In this document: piece by piece, positions 17,489 to 26,763 of the stretch | How the letters are laid out: the number at the start of each line of letters is the position of its first letter | Numbering within the stretch: the stretch's first letter is position 1 | NCBI GenBank assembly: GCA_030267215.1 | Contig: JAJDJP010000008.1 | Location: 1-59,929 of the forward strand | Direction: 5' to 3' | Length of the DNA: 59,929 bases | Source of the DNA: Ruminococcaceae bacterium OttesenSCG-928-A16 | Lineage (GTDB): Bacteria; Bacillota; Clostridia; Oscillospirales; Ruminococcaceae | Translations under genes and position numbers: made by a program | Notes under the pieces: model-generated | Database searches by the model: none | What the model was told of the DNA's origin: nothing | Seen by the model: only the letters and a program-made list of their open reading frames with translations

Positions 17489-18134
17489 CGTTTTCCCCCT
17501 CGTGCCGGCCGGTGATAGAAAACACCACCCACTCGGCAATATTGGTGGCATGGTCGGCAATGCGCTCCAGGTATTTGGCAATCATCAGGGCATCAATTAC
17601 ATATTCGGCACGGTTGGGGTTACCCCCCAGCAGCTGCGCCAGCTGGGCTTTGGCCTCGTTAAAGTAATTATCCACTTCGTCATCGGCGGCAATCACGGCG
17701 TGGGCCAGTTCCAAATCTTGCCGCACATAGGCATCAATGCTATCGGTAACCATGTGTATGGCCGCCATGCTCATTTCGCGTATGGTAAAGGTATCGTCGC
17801 TGGCTTTAACATTATTAAGCTTGGTTATCTCGGCAATGTCTGCCGCCTGGTCCCCAATCCGCTCCATATCGGTAATCATTTTTAAAGCAGAAGAAATTTT
17901 GCGAAGATCGCTAGCTACGGGTTGTTGCTGCAAAAGCAGTTTTAGGCAAAGAGTTTCAATATCCCGCTCCATGCGGTCAATCTCTTCATCTATGGCAATG
18001 GCACGGGTGGCATTTTCGGCATCGCCCTCTAGCAGGCCTTTAATAGCGCAGGCAATAGCGGTTTCGCACAGGGCACCCATCTCAATCATTTGGGTGTGCA
18101 GCACGTCCAGCTGTTCATCAAACCGTCCCCTCAT
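17469..18134 (-). CDS. phoU: Phosphate transport system accessory protein PhoU
   Basis: 221-aa all-helical PhoU. Two three-helix repeats carry the metal-binding E/D patterns, for example DMERIGDQAADIAE and LERIADHATNIAEWV. It couples the Pst transporter to the PhoR kinase and dampens signalling when phosphate is plentiful. It overlaps pstB by one base and phoP by 20 bases, fixing its place in the operon. Confidence 0.96.
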   Translation of the reverse strand: MRGRFDEQLDVLHTQMIEMGALCETAIACAIKGLLEGDAENATRAIAIDEEIDRMERDIETLCLKLLLQQQPVASDLRKISSALKMITDMERIGDQAADIAEITKLNNVKASDDTFTIREMSMAAIHMVTDSIDAYVRQDLELAHAVIAADDEVDNYFNEAKAQLAQLLGGNPNRAEYVIDALMIAKYLERIADHATNIAEWVVFSITGRHEGENDGHLPG

Positions 18135-18883
18135 TATCCAAACCTCCCGGTAATATAGTCTTCCGTCCGCTTATCTTCCGGCATCGAAAACACCTGCTCG
18201 GTATCCCCAAACTCCACCATTTCTCCCAGCAAAAAAAATGCCGTTTTGTCCGATATTCGGGTAGCCTGCTGCATGTTGTGGGTTACCATTACAATGGTAT
18301 AGTCTTGCTTCAATTCTAACGCAAGTTCCTCTATTTTTAAAGTGGAAATTGGATCGAGCGCACTGGTGGGCTCATCCATCAGCAAAACATCGGGTTTTAT
18401 GGCCAGTGCCCGCGCAATGCACAACCGCTGCTGCTGCCCGCCCGAAAGCCCCAGCGCACTTTTCTTTAGCCGGTCTTTGGTTTCATCCCATATGGCGGCG
18501 CTGCGCAGGCTTTGCTCCACAATTTCATCTAGCTGAGCACGGCCGTGCACGCCGTGGGTGCGTGGGCCGTAGGCAATGTTGTCGTAAATGCTCATGGGGA
18601 ACGGGTTTGGCTTTTGAAACACCATGCCCACCCGTTTGCGTAGCAGGTTTACATCCATAGTACCAAAAATATTCTCATCATCCAATAGCACGGTGCCCTC
18701 GGTGCGGCAGCCCTCAACCAAATCATTCATGCGGTTTAAGGTTTTTAAAAGCGTAGATTTGCCACACCCCGAAGGCCCTATAAATGCCGTAATTTCTTTG
18801 GGCTGTATCTTCATTTGTATCTTTTTTAATGCCTGAAAATCTCCGTAAAACAAATCCAAATCTTGAATTGTAAATTTATCCAT
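18134..18883 (-). CDS. pstB: Phosphate ABC transporter ATP-binding protein
   Basis: 249-aa ATPase. Walker [10 protein letters not shown] is at about 36-44, the signature LSGGQQQRL and Walker [14 protein letters not shown] follow, and the switch histidine is in VMVTHNMQQ. The LNRMNDL segment after Walker A is PstB-specific. It energises phosphate uptake by PstC/PstA. The gap to pstA is about 80 bp and contains a small GCTTAG/CTAAGC inverted repeat. Confidence 0.97.
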   Translation of the reverse strand: MDKFTIQDLDLFYGDFQALKKIQMKIQPKEITAFIGPSGCGKSTLLKTLNRMNDLVEGCRTEGTVLLDDENIFGTMDVNLLRKRVGMVFQKPNPFPMSIYDNIAYGPRTHGVHGRAQLDEIVEQSLRSAAIWDETKDRLKKSALGLSGGQQQRLCIARALAIKPDVLLMDEPTSALDPISTLKIEELALELKQDYTIVMVTHNMQQATRISDKTAFFLLGEMVEFGDTEQVFSMPEDKRTEDYITGRFG

Positions 18884-18965
18884 TTTACCCTTTCCTTTCG
18901 CTTAGGCAAGTGCTAAGCAACAAAATAACACTGGCTTTTTTGCCAAAGCATTTTGCTATTTTACC

Positions 18966-19820
18966 TTATGTTTTTGTTATCTTTTTGGCCAAAAAGCCCG
19001 AAAGGGCATTGATGCCAACCACCATAATAATTAGCACCACCGCGGTGGCATAAGCTTTGCCTACGTGTAAGCCCTCGTTTGCCAAGGTATACATATGCAC
19101 CGATAATGTGCGCCCCGATGAGAATATGCCATCGGGAATGGCAGCCACCGTGCCAGCCGTGTAAATAAGGGCGGCGGTTTCGCCAACAATGCGGCCCACT
19201 GCCAAAATAACCCCGGCCAGTATACCCGGCACGGCACTGGGCAGCACAATGCGAAAAATGGTGCGCAGTTTGCCCGCCCCCAGCCCAAAGCTGCCCTCTC
19301 TAAAGCTATCTGGCACTGCTTTTAGCGCTTCTTCGGTGGTGCGCATAATCAGGGGTAATATCATAATGGCCAGCGTAAATGCCCCCGCCAGCAAAGAGTA
19401 CCCCCACCCCAGCGTAGTAACAAAAAATAGCAGGCCAAACAGGCCATATACAATAGAGGGAATGCCGGATAGGGTTTCGGCCGTGGTGCGCACAAGGGCC
19501 ACCAGCTTGTTGCCGCGTTTGGCGTATTCTACCAAATAAATGGCCGCAAAAATGCCCAGCGGCACCGCAATAACCAGTGCCAATGCTGTTATGCTAAGGG
19601 TGTTTACCAAGGCCGGAAACAGCGATACGTTATCGGACGTATAGGTAAGCGAGAAAAAATCGAGGCTTAAATGGGGCACCCCCATAACCAAAACATAGCC
19701 AACCAGCAGCACAAAAGCGCCCACGGTTAGGGCTATGCTAAGCCACACCAGCAGTTTTAAAAAAAGTGATAACGGCTGATGGCGGTACGCACGCAAAGAT
19801 TTAAAAAGCGATTTTTTCAT
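18966..19820 (-). CDS. pstA: Phosphate ABC transporter permease PstA
   Basis: 284-aa inner-membrane permease with six predicted spans. The EAA loop region reads EALKAVPDSFREGSFGLGAGK. The start is ATG 19820; an in-frame ATG 27 codons upstream would lie inside pstC. It forms the channel with PstC. The pstC stop is one base upstream of this start, so translation is probably coupled. Confidence 0.95.
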   Translation of the reverse strand: MKKSLFKSLRAYRHQPLSLFLKLLVWLSIALTVGAFVLLVGYVLVMGVPHLSLDFFSLTYTSDNVSLFPALVNTLSITALALVIAVPLGIFAAIYLVEYAKRGNKLVALVRTTAETLSGIPSIVYGLFGLLFFVTTLGWGYSLLAGAFTLAIMILPLIMRTTEEALKAVPDSFREGSFGLGAGKLRTIFRIVLPSAVPGILAGVILAVGRIVGETAALIYTAGTVAAIPDGIFSSGRTLSVHMYTLANEGLHVGKAYATAVVLIIMVVGINALSGFLAKKITKT

Positions 19821-19821
19821 T

Positions 19822-20670
19822 TTATTTCTCCCTCCTGCGCAGCACCGAAACCAACAGGTTGATAAACAAAATAAAAACAAACAACACCACACCGGTGGCA
19901 ATTAAGGCTTCGCGGTGTAAATCGGCTGCGTATCCCATTTCTAGCACAATATTGGCTGTTAAGGTGCGCACCCCTTTTAACAAACCAGCTGGCATGCGTG
20001 CCTGGTTGCCCGCTACCATAATAACGGCCATGGTTTCGCCAATGGCACGGCCTATCCCCAGCACCACCCCGGCCAATATGCCGGGCTTTGCTGCCGGCAA
20101 AACCACAAAAAACACGCTGCGCTCGTGGGTGGTGCCAAGGGCCAGCGCTCCTTCGTAATAGCTTTCGGGCACCGCCCGAATAACCGATTCGCTTACTGTA
20201 ATAATGGTGGGCAATATCATTATGGCCAGCAACACCGAGGCCGTAAGTATGCTGCTGCCGTTACCGCCAAAGGTTTGCCGCACAAAAGGCAACAGCACCA
20301 CCAGGCCAAAAAAGCCATATATTACCGAAGGAATACCGGCCAAAAGCTCTACCATTGGGCGCAAAATTTTATGCAACCATTTGGGGCAAAACCGTGCCAA
20401 AAACACCGCACTTAAAATACCCACCGGTACCCCCAGCACAATGGCCCCCGCTGTTACATACACGCTGCCAAGCACCATGGGCAATATGCCGTATACATCG
20501 TTTGCGGGGCGCCATTCACGCCCCAGCAAAAATTTAAAAAAGCCTATTTCGGCCATGGCGGGCACACCGTTGGCAAACAAAAACACACAAATTAAAATAA
20601 TGGCCAAAATACTTACACAAGCCGAAAAAAGAAAAACCCCTTGCATCAATTTTTCGCGCAATTTTTGCAT
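19822..20670 (-). CDS. pstC: Phosphate ABC transporter permease PstC
   Basis: 282-aa permease with about six spans and the EAA loop (SVIRAVPESYYEGALALGTT). I chose ATG 20670, seven bases or so behind GGAG, rather than the in-frame ATG at 20688, which precedes that ribosome site. Partner of PstA. A stable hairpin (20687-20731) separates it from pstS. Confidence 0.95.
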   Translation of the reverse strand: MQKLREKLMQGVFLFSACVSILAIILICVFLFANGVPAMAEIGFFKFLLGREWRPANDVYGILPMVLGSVYVTAGAIVLGVPVGILSAVFLARFCPKWLHKILRPMVELLAGIPSVIYGFFGLVVLLPFVRQTFGGNGSSILTASVLLAIMILPTIITVSESVIRAVPESYYEGALALGTTHERSVFFVVLPAAKPGILAGVVLGIGRAIGETMAVIMVAGNQARMPAGLLKGVRTLTANIVLEMGYAADLHREALIATGVVLFVFILFINLLVSVLRRREK

Positions 20671-20686
20671 TGCAATATCTCCTAAC

Positions 20687-20731
20687 ACAGCAAGCGGTTA
20701 AGGTGCAGTATGCTTTAACCGCTGTTTGCTG
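20687..20731 (-). promoter_or_regulatory. Intercistronic hairpin between pstS and pstC
   Basis: Stem built from CAGCAAGCGGTTAA and TTAACCGCTGTTTGCTG with a short bulge and an 13-base loop. There is no long T run on the minus strand. It may stabilise the pstS message or partly terminate, giving more binding protein than permease. Confidence 0.6.
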
Positions 20732-20737
20732 TTTATT

Positions 20738-21598
20738 TTATTCTACCTCTTGCCAATACGCTATTTGGCCAATATAAATTGTTTTAACCTGTGTGCTGGT
20801 AAGGCCCATAAGGGGGTTTTGGTGGTTTACAATTACCGCAATGCCATCTTGCGCAATTACCTGCCCGGCAAGGCCTTTTTCAATTTCGCTTTGTTTTAGC
20901 TCCCGGCTGGCCATGCCAATATCGCAAATACCTTCGGCGGTGCTGGTCATGCCAGTGGTCGAATCGCTTTGTTGAATTTCGATGTTAACCGAAGGGTTTA
21001 TTATAAGGTAGGCCTCTTTCAGTTTTTCCATTACGGGCGATACCGACGACGAGCCTGCCACCACAACCTTGCCAGCTGGCCGGCTTCCGTTATAAGCGGC
21101 TGTGCCTGCAAGCGGGATATATCCGGCTTTTTCTACCACCTGCTGCCCTTGGTCACTTAGGATATAATCAATAAAATCCTGCGTCACTTCGCTTACTTCG
21201 CCCTTGGTGGCAATGTTAAACGGGCGGGCTATTTTATAGGTGCCATTTTTTACATTTTCGGCGCTGGCTGCCACGCCATCAATGGCTAGCACTTTAATGC
21301 TGTTGTTTACCGAGCCCAGCGAAATATACCCCATGGCATGGGGATTGCCGGCCACTGTTGCCATTACCACCGAGGTACTGCTGGTAATGTTGGCTTCCAG
21401 CGAGGTTCTGTCTATCTTATTCCCATCGGCATCCTTTTCTTCTACCCCAAACAGCTCTACAAAGGCTCCCCTTGTGCCCGAACCATCCTCCCGCGAAACC
21501 AGCACAATTTCGGATGACGGGCTAAAAACCTCGCCCGTGCAGGCCGCCAGCAAAGCCACCACGCAGGCAGCAAGCGCCAGCGCTAAAATTTTCCTCAT
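20738..21598 (-). CDS. pstS: Phosphate-binding lipoprotein PstS
   Basis: 286-aa solute-binding protein. The lipoprotein signal ends in LLAAC with C20 as the modified cysteine. A first lobe carries SREDGSGTRGAF, a known phosphate-contacting type of segment; a second carries VAGSSSVSPVMEKLKEAY. The two motifs occur in swapped order compared with many PstS proteins, as in the shorter Firmicutes type. First gene of the pst operon, controlled by the Pho box upstream. Confidence 0.93.
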   Translation of the reverse strand: MRKILALALAACVVALLAACTGEVFSPSSEIVLVSREDGSGTRGAFVELFGVEEKDADGNKIDRTSLEANITSSTSVVMATVAGNPHAMGYISLGSVNNSIKVLAIDGVAASAENVKNGTYKIARPFNIATKGEVSEVTQDFIDYILSDQGQQVVEKAGYIPLAGTAAYNGSRPAGKVVVAGSSSVSPVMEKLKEAYLIINPSVNIEIQQSDSTTGMTSTAEGICDIGMASRELKQSEIEKGLAGQVIAQDGIAVIVNHQNPLMGLTSTQVKTIYIGQIAYWQEVE

Positions 21599-21659
21599 GT
21601 TAGAACCTCCAAAGTTCTATTTACTTATTTTTAACTATACCCCCACTATACAGGCCCAA

Positions 21660-21699
21660 TGTAAAGTTAAAAGGCGGCACTTTGTAAAGTTTAGGTAAA
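21660..21699 (-). promoter_or_regulatory. Pho box (PhoP-binding direct repeats) upstream of pstS
   Basis: On the minus strand TTTAC(A/C) occurs three times within AACTTTAC units: at 21694-21699, 21683-21688 and 21660-21665. The first two are 11 bp apart and the third is 23 bp (about two turns) further. This matches the TT(A/T)ACA repeat code with 11-bp period known for PhoP in Bacillus. TATAGT sequences follow as possible -10 elements. Confidence 0.75.
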
Positions 21700-21800
21700 G
21701 TTTGCCATACCCTATCATAAATAGCTTAAAAGCAAAAAACACACCCGCTGCGCAATATCCAGCGCAACCAGTGTGTTTTTTATTTTATAGTATAAAGGGG

Positions 21801-22550
21801 TTAAAACTTCTTTCGCAGCAACGAAAAATTAAAAAAGTTGGTGTAATACCCGTGGCTGTGCAAAATAGGGCGGCTTAGCTTGTAATACCCAACTTCGTCC
21901 ATTAGCAGCAGGGCTTCATCAGGGCCAATTTCCAGCAGCTGCCTCACCTCGGGGGTGGCATTGGTGGCCAAAAGGCTTGCCATATCGGTATCCACCACAA
22001 TGCCCAGTTTCTCCTCTAAAATATCAAAAATGGGCTGGCCCCAATCCAGCTGTTTATAATCTAGCTGCCCAAACAGCGCCTTTGGTAAATAGTCTATCGA
22101 GTAAATAACCGGTTTGCCATCGGCCAAAATGCGCTTTTTGCACACCACAACCGGGGTGCCGGGTTCTATCTGCAATTTTTTAGCCACCATTTCGGTCGCT
22201 TTTTCCTCGTATAGCTTCACCTTGTCGGCCCTGGGGCGTGCCCCCATGCCGGTTACAAGGTCGTTATATTCATACTTTATATCCATGCGGTTTACCATGC
22301 TTACCACATCACGCTGTATCACCGTGCCAATGCCACGGCCACGCTCTATAAAGCCTTCCCGCTCAAGGCCGGCCAAAGCGTCGCGCACTACCGAGCGGCT
22401 TACCTTAAATTTTTCCGCCAGCTCTACCTCAGAGGGCAAGCGGGTGCTGCCGGCAAACTCTCCGCTGCGCAGTTCTGCCAGCAGGCGGCTCATCAACCGG
22501 GTAGAGATAGTGGCCCCACCCATGTGGGGCATTTGGTATGTTTTTTCCAT
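21801..22550 (-). CDS. GntR family (HutC subfamily) transcriptional regulator
   Basis: 249-aa regulator from ATG 22550, behind AGGAGG; the long N-terminal extension of the open frame is not needed. A winged helix with LPSEVELAEKFKVSRSVVRD lies at about 38-57. A C-terminal UTRA ligand domain follows (from about residue 95), with VVVCKKRILADGKPVIYS. It is divergent from xdhABC, which it probably controls, sensing a small molecule related to that enzyme's substrate. A perfect 8-bp inverted repeat (22609-22636) spans its own putative -10. Confidence 0.88.
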   Translation of the reverse strand: MEKTYQMPHMGGATISTRLMSRLLAELRSGEFAGSTRLPSEVELAEKFKVSRSVVRDALAGLEREGFIERGRGIGTVIQRDVVSMVNRMDIKYEYNDLVTGMGARPRADKVKLYEEKATEMVAKKLQIEPGTPVVVCKKRILADGKPVIYSIDYLPKALFGQLDYKQLDWGQPIFDILEEKLGIVVDTDMASLLATNATPEVRQLLEIGPDEALLLMDEVGYYKLSRPILHSHGYYTNFFNFSLLRKKF

Positions 22551-22980
22551 GGTTCCTCCTACTGGCATAACGCACAAAACTATGGGCATGCGCCGTGCCA
22601 GCCTGTTAATATTCATTTGTATTATATCATGAATATGGCAAATGGCATAACATTTGTTTGTTTTAAAGTTTACCGAGTATAATAAAGAAAAGCGCCCTTT
22701 GCGGCAAACCATTTGCCAGCCACTTTATGCCCTAGCTTTGCGCAGGGCTACCGCTAAAACCCCTTATATTGGGCCGGCAATACAGTTGTTTGTGCAAACC
22801 CGTTATTTTTTAAATAATACAACGCTGCCTGGCGGCCGTTTATGCTAAATCCGTTGCTTTACCCCTGCCGCTATGCTATTGTTTTAATAGTAGTACTTTT
22901 AGAGGTTTGTTACTATTTAAACAAAACTAATCTTATTTTTTTATACATAACAGCAACCCATTTAAGGAGTGTGATGGATA
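22551..22980. other. Divergent control region between the GntR regulator and xdhA
   Basis: About 430 bases. Holds the inverted repeat listed at 22609-22636 next to the regulator. Near xdhA it is AT-rich with TTTGTT/AACAAA arms around 22901-22926. No open frame with a ribosome site was seen, and no clear -35/-10 pair for xdhA was found. Confidence 0.4.
22609..22636. promoter_or_regulatory. Inverted repeat over the GntR gene promoter (candidate operator)
   Basis: ATATTCAT and ATGAATAT are perfect inverted 8-mers separated by 12 bases. The spacer contains TATAAT on the minus strand (22621-22626), about 70 bp before the regulator start. This is the expected place for autorepression. Confidence 0.5.
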
Positions 22981-25293
22981 ATGGGAATAAGAACCAACCT
23001 TAAACGTGTAGATGCCTACGAAAAGGTAACTGGCCGTGCCCTGTATACCGACGACATGGCAGCCCCCGGCATGTTGGTGGCTAAAGTGGTGCGCAGCACC
23101 ATTGCCAACGGCATTGTAAAACGGTTCGACACTACCGAAGCCGAAAAGGTGCCTGGCGTTGTTAAAATTCTCACCTGTTTCGATTCTCCTGACTTTGAAT
23201 TTCCCACTGCCGGCCACCCGTGGAGCGTGGAGCCCGCCCACCAAGACGTTGCCGACCGCAAACTGCTAAACACCCGTGTGCGGGTGTATGGCGACGACAT
23301 TGGTGCCGTAATAGCCGAAGACGAGGTGGCCGCTACCCGTGCCGCCCGCCTTATTAAGGTAGAGTACGAAGAATTTACCCCCATTACCACCATAGAGGCG
23401 GCCCTCGCTTCTACCGAGGTGCCTATTCACGAAGCGTACCCCGATAATATTTTAAACCATACCCATTATACACTGGGCGAGGTGAGTGTGCAGGACGTGT
23501 TTGACGAGCCCGGCTTGCAGGTGTACCAAGGCGAATACGATACCCAGGTGGTGCAGCACTGCCATATCGAGGTGCCGGTTTCGTACGCTTATATGGAAAA
23601 AGACCGCATCGTGGTGGTTTCCTCCACCCAAATACCCCACATTGTGCGGCGGGTATGCGGGCAAGCTATGGGTATCCCTTTTGGCAAAATACGGGTAATT
23701 AAGCCTTACATTGGCGGCGGCTTTGGCAACAAGCAAGAGGTTTTGTACGAACCACTGAACGCCTGGCTTACCACCCAGGTGGGCGGCCGCCCTGTAAAGC
23801 TAGAGCTAAGCCGCGAAGAAACCCTTGCCTGTACCCGCACCCGCCACGCCATGCATTTTAACTTAAAAACCGCGGTGGATGCTAACGGCCGCTTGATGGC
23901 CCGCAAAATGGTTGCCCATTCTAACCAGGGCGGCTATGCTTCGCACGGGCACGCCATTATTTCTAATGCCGCCAACGCTTTTCGCATGATGTACCAAGAC
24001 GAAAAAGCGCTGGAGCAGGACGCAACCACCGTGTACACCAATATTTCTTCTGGCGGGGCTATGCGTGGCTACGGCATACCCCAAATGATGTTTGGCATTG
24101 AAGCCCACATGGACGATATTGCCAAAAACCTTGGCATAGACCCCATTGATATACGCAAGCTAAACTGCATGAAACCCGGATTTGTAGACCCCGGCACCGG
24201 CATTACCTGCCACACCAGCGGCCTGCTGGAATGCATTGAAAAAGGCCGCGAATTTATTGGCTGGGACCAAAAACGGGCCGCCTACCAAAACCAAACCGGC
24301 CCACTGCGCCGGGGCGTTGGCATGTCTATTTTTTGCTACAAAACCGGCGTGTATCCCATCTCGCTAGAAACTGCCAGCTGCCGCATTGTGTTAAACCAAG
24401 ACGGTAGCGTGCAGCTGCAAATGGGTGCTACCGAAATTGGCCAGGGTGCCGACACCGTGTTTACCCAAATGGCAGCCGAAAGCATTGGCCTTGCCGAAGC
24501 CAATGTGCATATTATTTCTACCCAAGATACCGACGTTACCCCGTTTGACACCGGCGCTTATGCCAGCCGCCAAACCTATGTAAGTGGCATGGCACTAAAA
24601 CAAACTGCCGAAATTTTTAAAACCAAAGTGCTGAATTATGCCGCCGAAATGCTAAGCTGCCCCGCCGCCGAGCTGGACATTGTGAACGGCAATATTGTAG
24701 AAAAGGCAAACAACAAGCACCTGCTTACAATGGAGCAAGTAGGCCTAGAGTCTTTTTACAGCCTCACCCACTCGGTGCACATCACCGCAGAATCTACCTA
24801 TCATTGCAAAAACAACACCTTCTCGTTTGGGGTATCGTTTGCCGAGGTTGAGGTGGATATTCCGGTGGGCAAAATTAACGTGTTAAACATTATTAATGTG
24901 CACGATAGCGGCGTGCTAATTAACCCCCAACTGGCACAGGCACAGGTGCACGGCGGCATGAGCATGGGCCTTGGCTACGCCCTTGGCGAGCAGCTTTTGT
25001 TTAACAACCAAGGCCGTGCTTTAAACGATAACCTGCTGGATTATAAACTGCCTACCGCCATGGATACCCCCGAGCTACATGTAGATTTTGTGGAAACAGT
25101 AGACCCCACCGGCCCTTACGGCAATAAATCTTTAGGCGAGCCACCCACCATACCCACCGCGCCCACCCTGCGCAATGCCGTGTTGCACGCTACCGGCGTT
25201 GCCATTAACAGCCTACCGCTAAACCCACAAAAATTGGTAGAGGAATTTACCAAGGCCGGCCTTATTGAGAAAGGGGGCGAGCTGGATGTATGA
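22981..25293 (+). CDS. xdhA: Xanthine dehydrogenase molybdenum-binding subunit
   Basis: 770-aa molybdopterin cytosine dinucleotide subunit of a xanthine dehydrogenase-family hydroxylase. The N-terminal VDAYEKVTGRALYTDD segment, GGGFGNKQ (245-252), AMRGYG, the ATEIGQGADTVF loop and the C-terminal SLGEPP with catalytic Glu720 all follow E. coli XdhA closely. It begins behind AAGGAGTG and overlaps xdhB by 8 bp. The three-polypeptide order Mo-FAD-FeS is that of E. coli xdhABC. Purine hydroxylation (hypoxanthine/xanthine) is the most likely role, but related enzymes act on nicotinate or other heterocycles. No cofactor maturation gene is nearby. Confidence 0.9.
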   Translation: MGIRTNLKRVDAYEKVTGRALYTDDMAAPGMLVAKVVRSTIANGIVKRFDTTEAEKVPGVVKILTCFDSPDFEFPTAGHPWSVEPAHQDVADRKLLNTRVRVYGDDIGAVIAEDEVAATRAARLIKVEYEEFTPITTIEAALASTEVPIHEAYPDNILNHTHYTLGEVSVQDVFDEPGLQVYQGEYDTQVVQHCHIEVPVSYAYMEKDRIVVVSSTQIPHIVRRVCGQAMGIPFGKIRVIKPYIGGGFGNKQEVLYEPLNAWLTTQVGGRPVKLELSREETLACTRTRHAMHFNLKTAVDANGRLMARKMVAHSNQGGYASHGHAIISNAANAFRMMYQDEKALEQDATTVYTNISSGGAMRGYGIPQMMFGIEAHMDDIAKNLGIDPIDIRKLNCMKPGFVDPGTGITCHTSGLLECIEKGREFIGWDQKRAAYQNQTGPLRRGVGMSIFCYKTGVYPISLETASCRIVLNQDGSVQLQMGATEIGQGADTVFTQMAAESIGLAEANVHIISTQDTDVTPFDTGAYASRQTYVSGMALKQTAEIFKTKVLNYAAEMLSCPAAELDIVNGNIVEKANNKHLLTMEQVGLESFYSLTHSVHITAESTYHCKNNTFSFGVSFAEVEVDIPVGKINVLNIINVHDSGVLINPQLAQAQVHGGMSMGLGYALGEQLLFNNQGRALNDNLLDYKLPTAMDTPELHVDFVETVDPTGPYGNKSLGEPPTIPTAPTLRNAVLHATGVAINSLPLNPQKLVEEFTKAGLIEKGGELDV

Positions 25294-26170
25294 TATTGAA
25301 AAAATAGTGCAGCCAAAAACCGTGCCCGATGTTATTGCCGCCTTGCAGGCAGACCCCGAAGCCGTTATTATTTGCGGCGGCAGCGATGTTTTAATTAAAA
25401 TACGTGAAGGCAAAATAGCAGGCGCTTCGCTGGTTAGCATCCAGGGCATAAAACAGCTGGAGGGCGTAAGCCTAGAGCCCGATGGCACCATTGTAATTGG
25501 CCCTGCCACCACCTTTGCCGGGGTTACAAACTCCCCCATCGTTCAGCAGCACCTGCCCGCTTTGGGCGATGCTGTGGACCAAGCCGGTGGCCCCCAGCTG
25601 CGCAACATTGGCACCATTGGCGGCAACGTTTGCAACGGTGTTACCAGTGCCGACAGCGGCGCTATTTTGCTTACCCTAAACGCCCTGCTGGAAATTACCG
25701 GCCCAAACGGCAAACGCACCCAGCCTTTGCAAGAGTTTTACAAAGGCCCCGGCAAGGTAGATTTAGCCCACGACGAAGTGCTAACAGCCATACGCATTGC
25801 CAAGGCCGATTATGACGGTTTTGGCGGGCACTACATTAAATACGCCATGCGCAACGCTATGGATATTGCCACTTTGGGCTGTGCCGTGCACGCAAAGCTA
25901 GACGAAACCAAGCAAAACATTGCCGAAATGCGCCTGGCCTTTGGTGTGGCAGCCCCCACCCCCATACGCTGCCCCAAAACCGAAGAACTGGCAAAAGGGC
26001 AGCCTATAACACCCGCTTTGTTTGCGCTGGTGGGCCAAACCGCCCTAACCGAGGTAACCCCCCGCACCAGCTGGCGTGCCAGCAAAGAGTTTAGGCTGCA
26101 ACTGGTGCAGGAATTAAGCCAGCGTGCCTTTAAACAGGCCATACTAAATGCGGGAGGTGCCGCCGAATGA
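25286..26170 (+). CDS. xdhB: Xanthine dehydrogenase FAD-binding subunit
   Basis: 294-aa flavoprotein of the CoxM/XdhB family, passing electrons from the FeS subunit to NAD+ or another acceptor. The FAD-binding segments CGGSDVLIKIREG and RNIGTIGGNVCNGVTSAD are present. ATG 25286 lies inside the end of xdhA (8-bp overlap), and the stop overlaps the xdhC ATG in an ATGA. Length and order match E. coli XdhB. Confidence 0.93.
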   Translation: MYDIEKIVQPKTVPDVIAALQADPEAVIICGGSDVLIKIREGKIAGASLVSIQGIKQLEGVSLEPDGTIVIGPATTFAGVTNSPIVQQHLPALGDAVDQAGGPQLRNIGTIGGNVCNGVTSADSGAILLTLNALLEITGPNGKRTQPLQEFYKGPGKVDLAHDEVLTAIRIAKADYDGFGGHYIKYAMRNAMDIATLGCAVHAKLDETKQNIAEMRLAFGVAAPTPIRCPKTEELAKGQPITPALFALVGQTALTEVTPRTSWRASKEFRLQLVQELSQRAFKQAILNAGGAAE

Positions 26171-26655
26171 AAATTATAAACCTGATTGTGAACGAAAAGC
26201 CGGTTGAGCTTGCTATAGATGAGCGTGAAAGCCTGGCCGATACCCTGCGTAAACGCTTAAACCTAACCAGCGTAAAAAAAGGCTGCGAGGTTGGCGAGTG
26301 TGGTGCCTGCACCGTGCTGGTAGATGGCAAAGCCATAGATAGCTGCATTTACCTTACCCTGTGGGCCGAGGGCAAACGTATTTTAACCGTAGAGGGCATT
26401 ACCGGCCCAAACGGCGAGCTTAGCCCTGTGCAGCAAGCCTTTGTAGACGAAGCTGCCGTACAATGTGGCTTTTGCACCCCCGGCTTAATTATGACAGCCG
26501 TTGAAATTGTGGGCACCGGCAAAACCTACACCCGCGATGAACTGCGCAAATTAATTTCGGGGCATTTGTGCCGCTGCACCGGCTACCAAAATATTTTAAA
26601 CGCTGTGGAGCGTGTAGTAAACGAAACCCACAAGGTAGTGGGCGCAAAAGAATAA
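26167..26655 (+). CDS. xdhC: Xanthine dehydrogenase iron-sulfur subunit
   Basis: 162-aa two-cluster ferredoxin-like subunit. The plant-type [2Fe-2S] ligands are C40, C45, C48 and C60; the second cluster uses C100, C103 (CGFC) and C135, C137 (CRC). All eight ligands are present. It connects the molybdenum and FAD subunits. The name follows the E. coli xdhABC convention and should not be confused with the XdhC maturation chaperone. Last gene of the operon, followed by a strong terminator. Confidence 0.93.
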   Translation: MKIINLIVNEKPVELAIDERESLADTLRKRLNLTSVKKGCEVGECGACTVLVDGKAIDSCIYLTLWAEGKRILTVEGITGPNGELSPVQQAFVDEAAVQCGFCTPGLIMTAVEIVGTGKTYTRDELRKLISGHLCRCTGYQNILNAVERVVNETHKVVGAKE

Positions 26656-26673
26656 TTACCTAACTTTACCCTA

Positions 26674-26710
26674 CCCCACAAGCCCGCAAGGGTTGTGGGG
26701 TTTTCTTTGT
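26674..26710 (+). terminator. Terminator of xdhABC
   Basis: Stem CCCCACAAGCCC/GGGTTGTGGGG with loop GCAA, followed by TTTTCTTTG. Confidence 0.88.
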
Positions 26711-26732
26711 ATAAATATTTCTATGTTTTTTA

Positions 26733-26761
26733 TTGACATATACAGTGTTGCTATATATAAT
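26733..26761 (+). promoter_or_regulatory. Consensus promoter of the padR-DUF2812 operon
   Basis: TTGACA and TATAAT separated by exactly 17 bases, both hexamers matching consensus. A strong promoter that needs a repressor to be controlled. Confidence 0.88.
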
Positions 26762-26763
26762 CA

